A stretch of 32,186 nt of DNA from Candidatus Gastranaerophilales bacterium (GTDB lineage: Bacteria; Cyanobacteriota; Vampirovibrionia; Gastranaerophilales; Gastranaerophilaceae), in NCBI GenBank assembly GCA_947628355.1, contig CANQZO010000002.1:1-32186 (forward strand), in the 5' to 3' direction. Made by a program: the position numbers and the translations under genes. Below, one piece after another: positions 27,040 to 32,186 of the stretch. Positions within the stretch are counted from its first letter, which is position 1. Every line of letters begins with the position of its first letter. Below the pieces are notes generated by a model. That model was not told the origin of the DNA. It searched no databases and saw only the letters and a list, made by a program, of their open reading frames with translations.

Positions 27040-27462
27040 TTATTGATTTTCTGTTTTTACTGCCGATAAGAAAGCATTTAATATATTATCAGGCATTCTT
27101 CGATACATTTTTCCGCTTTTACTGTTTATTGCAACTATTGTTGTTTTTGCAATTACTCTTAGCGTTTGGCTGGTTTTTTCATATACTTTATGCTCAAAAG
27201 TTACGCTTAAGGGTTTTACTTCAGCAATTTGAGTTTTAATTATTATTCTTTCATTCATTTTTGCTGAGGATTTATATCTTATATTCATTTCTACTACGGG
27301 AAAAAGTATATTGTTTTTTTCAAGTTCATCCAGTTTTAATCCTAATTTTTCAACAATTTCAACCCTTGCAGCTTCAAACCATTTAGTATATGCCCCATGC
27401 CAGACAACTCCGTATGAATCCGTATCTGCGTATAATATACGAATTTCCTGTGTGTATTCCAA
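27040..27462 (-). CDS. YbgC-like acyl-CoA thioesterase (hotdog fold, 4HBT family)
   Basis: 'IRILYADTDSYGVVWHGAYTKWFEAARVEIVEKLGL', 'VVEMNIRYKSSAKMNERIII'. Confidence 0.9.
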   Translation of the reverse strand: MEYTQEIRILYADTDSYGVVWHGAYTKWFEAARVEIVEKLGLKLDELEKNNILFPVVEMNIRYKSSAKMNERIIIKTQIAEVKPLSVTFEHKVYEKTSQTLRVIAKTTIVAINSKSGKMYRRMPDNILNAFLSAVKTENQ

Positions 27463-27477
27463 TTTATTCCTCTTTCT

Positions 27478-29076
27478 TTATGTAAATAAATCCTGTATTT
27501 TTTCTTCTATATCGGCAGGGTCTAATTCTTGTGTATAAGTGTTTATGTCTAAAGCTATTTGATATAACTTTGCAGCTTCAACTTTATCACCTTTTAATGC
27601 TATCGAGCGCGCAAGGTTATAATGCGCAAGCGCATAATTAGGATTGTATTTTTTTGCCGCTTCAAATAACTCTATAGCTTTTTGCACTCTGCCTAAATCA
27701 TCTAAATATATAACTCCTAAGTTATTATAAGCTATATCATAAGTATTATCGTATTTTATTGCTTTTTCATATTCCTTTACGGCTTCTTCCAAGTCGCCTT
27801 TTCCCCAGTATAAATAACCCAAATTGCAATGCAATCTCGGATTGTTTGGTGATGATTCCAAAGCCTTTTTGTATATTATTAAAGCATTATCGTATGCACC
27901 TTTTTCAAAAAAGACATTTCCTAAGTTCAAATAAACATCTATATCTTCGGGGTTTAAATTATATGCCTGCTGATATGATGAAATTGCAGCGTCAAGATTT
28001 TTTATATTTTCTTGGAAAATAAATCCCAGAGTTTGTGCTACAACACTTGTCCATTGCGGATTCGGATTTAAAGTTACCGCGGTTTGATAATGGTCGATTG
28101 CTTCATCAAGTTCTTCGTTTAAATATAAATATTGAGCCAGACGGCAGTGAAAATCAGCCGAATGAGGCTGCAGTTCTATCATTTTTTTACAGGTTTCTAT
28201 TGCATCGTCAAAATCTCTTATTTCTTCATATAACTGGCACAGATAGTAATATGCGCGGATATTCAACGAATCAAGCCAAATTGCCATTTTATATTCACAT
28301 ATTGCATCTTCATAACGCTTTAGTTCGTAATATACTCTGCCTAAGTTTATATATAATTCAACAAATCCCGGTGCTTTATCAAGGGTTTCGCGGTAAATAT
28401 CAAGCACTTCCTGCGTAAATCCTTTTGAAAATATCATAATTGATGTTTTTAACAACACGGGGATAAATTTTAAATATGATAACTGTTTTAAAACCGATTT
28501 CATTGCGTATTTATCAAACGGCAGCGTAATAAATGATGCCAGTAATTTTGTTATTTTTTGATACCATTTTGTTTTATTTGATAATGACAATATACAATAT
28601 ATTAAATAATATGCTCTTGATGATTGAAGCGGGGATATCTTTACTGCATTTTCCGCCTGCTCTCTTGCTTCAATTAAATCACCTTTTTTCATCGAAATTT
28701 CAGCAATCATAAAGTGTGCTTCAGCAAGTTTTGAGTCATGCTCCAGCGCTAATTTAAAGTAATTTAGGGCTTTATCAAGTTCTCTTTTATAATAAAAAGC
28801 CATTCCGATTTTATAATAAATTTCTGCCGAATTAACATCACTTTCAAGCGCTCTTTGGTATTCCGTTATTGCTTCATCGGCGTATTGCTGAGCCTGGTAA
28901 ATATCCAAATGCTGTTCCATATATAAGTCGCCCAATTTTACATGCAAATTAGCATTGTTTTCGTCGCTGTTTAATGCGCCGAGGCATACTTCTATTGCTT
29001 TTTGGATTTCACCTTTTTTGCGGAATTTTTCTATTTCCTTATTAAATTTTTTATTTTCAAAAGTTGTTTTATTCAT
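27478..29076 (-). CDS. TPR-repeat protein (long TPR array)
   Basis: More than 10 TPR-like units, e.g. 'AEIYYKIGMAFYYKRELDKALNYFKLALEHDSK', 'PRLHCNLGYLYWGKGDLEEAVKEYEKAIKYDN'. Confidence 0.93.
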   Translation of the reverse strand: MNKTTFENKKFNKEIEKFRKKGEIQKAIEVCLGALNSDENNANLHVKLGDLYMEQHLDIYQAQQYADEAITEYQRALESDVNSAEIYYKIGMAFYYKRELDKALNYFKLALEHDSKLAEAHFMIAEISMKKGDLIEAREQAENAVKISPLQSSRAYYLIYCILSLSNKTKWYQKITKLLASFITLPFDKYAMKSVLKQLSYLKFIPVLLKTSIMIFSKGFTQEVLDIYRETLDKAPGFVELYINLGRVYYELKRYEDAICEYKMAIWLDSLNIRAYYYLCQLYEEIRDFDDAIETCKKMIELQPHSADFHCRLAQYLYLNEELDEAIDHYQTAVTLNPNPQWTSVVAQTLGFIFQENIKNLDAAISSYQQAYNLNPEDIDVYLNLGNVFFEKGAYDNALIIYKKALESSPNNPRLHCNLGYLYWGKGDLEEAVKEYEKAIKYDNTYDIAYNNLGVIYLDDLGRVQKAIELFEAAKKYNPNYALAHYNLARSIALKGDKVEAAKLYQIALDINTYTQELDPADIEEKIQDLFT

Positions 29077-29111
29077 ATTCCTGTGTTGATTTTACCATAT
29101 TATTCGGTTTT

Positions 29112-30353
29112 TTAACATATAAGTCCCGAATCTGTTAAGTATTTTTTCGGGGCAAGTACGCTTATTACTGCAGGTTTCGCGTAATATTTTTTTGCCGTTT
29201 GTATTATTTCTTCTTTTGTTACTTTTTTTATCTTCTCTGTTAATTCTTCTTCAAAGCTGCTTCCAAGTCCCAGAAACTCATAATATCCGTTTAATACGGC
29301 TTCAGACATATTTGTTTCCTGATAAAACTGTCTTTTCCCTATTGCATTATTCTTTGCGTTTTCAAGTTCTTCATCGCTTACATATTCTGTCATTATTTTT
29401 GTTATTTCTTTATCAAACCCCGATATTGAAGTTTTAATATTTTTAGGCTCTGTTCCTATATACACAAAGAAATGTCCGCCTAATGCGCAGGGTTCATATA
29501 CGCTTCTTACCGTATAGGCAAGTCCCTGTTTTTCTCTTAATTCCAAAAACAGTCTTGAAGACAATCCCGACGAGCCTAATATTGTATTTAATAATATTAT
29601 TACAGGATATTCGTTACTATATATTGACGGGAACAACCACCCTTGAAATATTTGAGCTTGATTTGCGTCTTCTTTTTCAACTGTTGATACCGTTTTATTT
29701 TCTATAGGTGCTATCTTTTTTCTTTCATCTTTTGAATGTACGCTTTTTACATTCTTTAAATGCTTATCAAGAAGCTCTTTTACGACAGTTTCTTCTACAT
29801 CACCTATAACGCAGATATTTTTAAAGGAATTAGTTTTTATTTCATTATATGCGTTTATTATATCTTCTTTTGTTATTTTGTTTATGTCATTTAGAATTTC
29901 CTCTCTGCCCGTGCCGTAGGAATGATTTTTAAATATATTTCTGTAATAGTTATCTTGGGCAGTAATTTTAGCCGAATCCAAATCAGACAAAAATTCACCT
30001 TTTATTTTTTCTGCTTCTTTTTTATATTCTTCAAAAGTTGAATTTTCAATAATATCATCAAAAATTTCAAGAGCCTTTTCAATATCTTCATTTAAGCATT
30101 GCAATTTGACTCTTATATAATCCGCTTTTTTTTCAATACATAAATCTATGGCATTTTCATCAAGATAATTTGCTATCTGCTCTGCCGTTATTGTTTTTGT
30201 GCCTTGATACATAAGCTGAGATATTATGTAATAAATACCGGATTTTGTTTCATCTTTATTTATTCCCATATACATTGCAAGCGCAATGCGGGGAGTGTTT
30301 TTATTCCGTTTTATAAGTGCTTCTATTCCGTTTTTTAGTGTGTATTTTTCCAT
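29112..30353 (-). CDS. M16-family peptidase-like protein lacking HXXEH (non-catalytic partner)
   Basis: M16 fold signature 'LGSSGLSSRLFLELREKQGLAYTVRSVYEP'; no HXXEH in 'SGIYYIISQLMYQGTKTI'. Confidence 0.88.
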   Translation of the reverse strand: MEKYTLKNGIEALIKRNKNTPRIALAMYMGINKDETKSGIYYIISQLMYQGTKTITAEQIANYLDENAIDLCIEKKADYIRVKLQCLNEDIEKALEIFDDIIENSTFEEYKKEAEKIKGEFLSDLDSAKITAQDNYYRNIFKNHSYGTGREEILNDINKITKEDIINAYNEIKTNSFKNICVIGDVEETVVKELLDKHLKNVKSVHSKDERKKIAPIENKTVSTVEKEDANQAQIFQGWLFPSIYSNEYPVIILLNTILGSSGLSSRLFLELREKQGLAYTVRSVYEPCALGGHFFVYIGTEPKNIKTSISGFDKEITKIMTEYVSDEELENAKNNAIGKRQFYQETNMSEAVLNGYYEFLGLGSSFEEELTEKIKKVTKEEIIQTAKKYYAKPAVISVLAPKKYLTDSGLIC

Positions 30354-30363
30354 GATTAACCTT

Positions 30364-31725
30364 TTATTTCTTATATTCTTCGGGCATTAATACCGCAATT
30401 ACCGCGTGATTTATATCCATATATTCTTTTGCGGTCTTTTTTATGTCTTCCGCGGTTATTTCGTCAATTACTTTTATATATTCTTCAACGTATTCAAGTT
30501 TATTGCATACGGTCATATAAAATCCTATATTCTCTCCTATATCGGAAACGGATTCTGAATTTTCCGCAAATCCTGCTTTTAATTTCTTTTTAGCTTTTTT
30601 TAACTCTGTTTCACTTATCCCCGTATTATACAGCTTTTGAATTTGGGCTTTAATTTGTTCAATTGCATCTTCTTTTTTTTCGGGTTTAAAATTGGCATCG
30701 ATAAATATATTACCGCCGTCTCTGAAATGATAATAATCACTTGAAACTACATTAAATATCGGATTTTGGGGTTTTTCAATTAATTCCTGATAAAGTCTTG
30801 AACTTTGCCCTTGCCCTAATAACAGGCATATCATTTCAAGAATGGTTGATGTTTTAATGTCACAGGCTATCGGACCTAAGTATCCGAACATTAAAAATCC
30901 CGTGTTTATCTTTGAATATTCCTCAATCGTTTTTGTTTCATTTACCGGTTTATCAATATCATAAACTTTTTGTGGCGCATTAGCACGCCCTTTAAAATCA
31001 AATTCACTGCATATTAACGGTAAAACTTCACTCGGCTCTGTTTCTCCCGCTATTATTGTTGTTATATTGTTTGGTGTGTAGTGTGTTTTATAATATTCAA
31101 GCACTGTTTCTCTTGATATTTGTGATATTATTTGTTCATTTCCTATTACATCGCGCTTATAGGGGTGTGATGTATATAAATTTTTATTTAACAGATTGTA
31201 TACTTGAGTCCAGGGCTGGTCTTTGCGCATACGGATTTCTTCTATTACAACATGTCTTTCCCGCTTTGTTGTTATATGCGGGTCATTTATATCAAACGGA
31301 GCCCCGATTTCGTTATCCGGTATAATCGGATCCAGCATCATATCTGCGTGTAAATTTAATGTGTCTTTGAAATTCTTATCACTGCTTCCTTTTGGTATTG
31401 TTACATAGTAAAATGTGTAATCTTTCCAAGTCGCAGCGTTTACTATTGCACCTCGGCTTTCAAGCGTTCTGTCAAATTCTCCCGCCTTATGCGTGCTTGT
31501 TCCTTTAAACATTAAATGTTCCAGAAAATGCGATATCCCGTTATTTTCATCATTTTCATTAATAGAGCCTGTTCTAACCCAGCTGCTGATATTTATTAAT
31601 CCGCCTTTTTTATATGCAAATACTATTTTATGTCCGTTTTCACGTTCATATATTTCAACGGGTCTTTCCAAATACGGATAATTGATTAAATGTTTTTTTA
31701 TATTTTCCATTTCTACCTCTGGCAT
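30364..31725 (-). CDS. M16-family zinc metallopeptidase (HXXEH-containing)
   Basis: 'NDENNGISHFLEHLMFKGTSTHKAGEFDRTLESRGAIVNAATWKDYTFYYVTIP'. Confidence 0.93.
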   Translation of the reverse strand: MPEVEMENIKKHLINYPYLERPVEIYERENGHKIVFAYKKGGLINISSWVRTGSINENDENNGISHFLEHLMFKGTSTHKAGEFDRTLESRGAIVNAATWKDYTFYYVTIPKGSSDKNFKDTLNLHADMMLDPIIPDNEIGAPFDINDPHITTKRERHVVIEEIRMRKDQPWTQVYNLLNKNLYTSHPYKRDVIGNEQIISQISRETVLEYYKTHYTPNNITTIIAGETEPSEVLPLICSEFDFKGRANAPQKVYDIDKPVNETKTIEEYSKINTGFLMFGYLGPIACDIKTSTILEMICLLLGQGQSSRLYQELIEKPQNPIFNVVSSDYYHFRDGGNIFIDANFKPEKKEDAIEQIKAQIQKLYNTGISETELKKAKKKLKAGFAENSESVSDIGENIGFYMTVCNKLEYVEEYIKVIDEITAEDIKKTAKEYMDINHAVIAVLMPEEYKK

Positions 31726-31833
31726 TTTTATATAATTGTATCAGATTTTCTGTTATTTACATAATTTAATGGCAAGTTTTTTTTTTAGAGTTTTTTATTT
31801 TATTGCAATTTACATGAAGTAAAGGATTTTTTA

Positions 31834-32186
31834 ATGAACATATCACCCGTATCTTTTGGTTCTTTAATGTGTTTTACACTTCCTGACGGTAAGCCTAAAG
31901 CCCCTGTTCCCGTTTTCTTAAAAATGGCATTTAAAAATAATTCATCATTAAAAAAATATAATTTGGATAAAGATATAACTAAGTTTGACAAAGAAACAAT
32001 AGACGGAACGGTTCATAATGCTTCTTCTGATTTTTGCTTAAGACTTGATGATATGTATAAAGGTCAGCTCCCTAAAGGCTGCAGGCGTGTTATATTAACG
32101 CAGGCTGATTTTTATGTTGCTCCGGATAAAACCGAAAAAAGATTTTTCCTGACTGCCGCTACTGCTGCCGATGAAGAAAAAATCCT
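31834..32186 (+). CDS. Uncharacterised protein, partial, runs off the right window edge
   Basis: Manual translation from ATG at 31834: MNISPVSFGSLMCFTLPDGKPKAPVPVFLKMAFKNNSSLKKYNLDKDITKFDKETIDGTVHNASSDFCLRLDDMYKGQLPKGCRRVILTQADFYVAPDKTEKRFFLTAATAADEEKIL..., open for 117 codons; SD-like AAAGGA. Missing from ORF track. Confidence 0.75.
   Translation, partial: MNISPVSFGSLMCFTLPDGKPKAPVPVFLKMAFKNNSSLKKYNLDKDITKFDKETIDGTVHNASSDFCLRLDDMYKGQLPKGCRRVILTQADFYVAPDKTEKRFFLTAATAADEEKI

Noticed and set aside
28035-28418. 127-aa + ORF antisense to the TPR gene
   Set aside because: Repeat periodicity of TPR coding keeps the antisense frame open; translation not protein-like
31771-31800. Poly-T runs (agttttttttttagagttttttatttt) as a terminator
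   Set aside because: No convincing upstream GC stem; homopolymer runs are common here
31800-31991. 63-aa minus ORF
   Set aside because: Overlaps the better-supported + strand edge gene starting at 31834

Overview
The window is AT-rich, gene-dense bacterial DNA. The gene set (cyanobacterial-type ThrS without a TGS domain, a UvrD-like helicase resembling cyanobacterial forms, a 'VSFG' N-terminus) suggests a non-photosynthetic cyanobacterial relative such as Melainabacteria/Gastranaerophilales; this placement is inference only. About 30 protein-coding genes can be supported. I see no tRNA, rRNA, CRISPR array or transposon. Two coding regions run off the window edges and are missing from the ORF track: a UvrD-like helicase (minus strand, 1-1943) and an uncharacterised protein (plus strand, 31834-32186). 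The most striking locus is a genetically split pyruvate formate-lyase. A 697-aa catalytic core keeps the catalytic Cys-Cys but ends before the glycyl-radical domain. That domain (RVSGYAV) is encoded by a separate 79-aa gene with its own start codon and Shine-Dalgarno sequence. PflA and a small three-repeat protein (VVVIDGKEYPV) lie next to it. Other leads are a sigma-factor leader with stacked hairpins and a Cys-containing upstream ORF whose stop codon sits in the sigma-gene SD; a structured rplU leader; a radical SAM protein with a SPASM-like Cys block at its N-terminus; a translationally coupled WYL-like/WYL-like/DUF4127 operon; and several candidate leaderless mRNAs.
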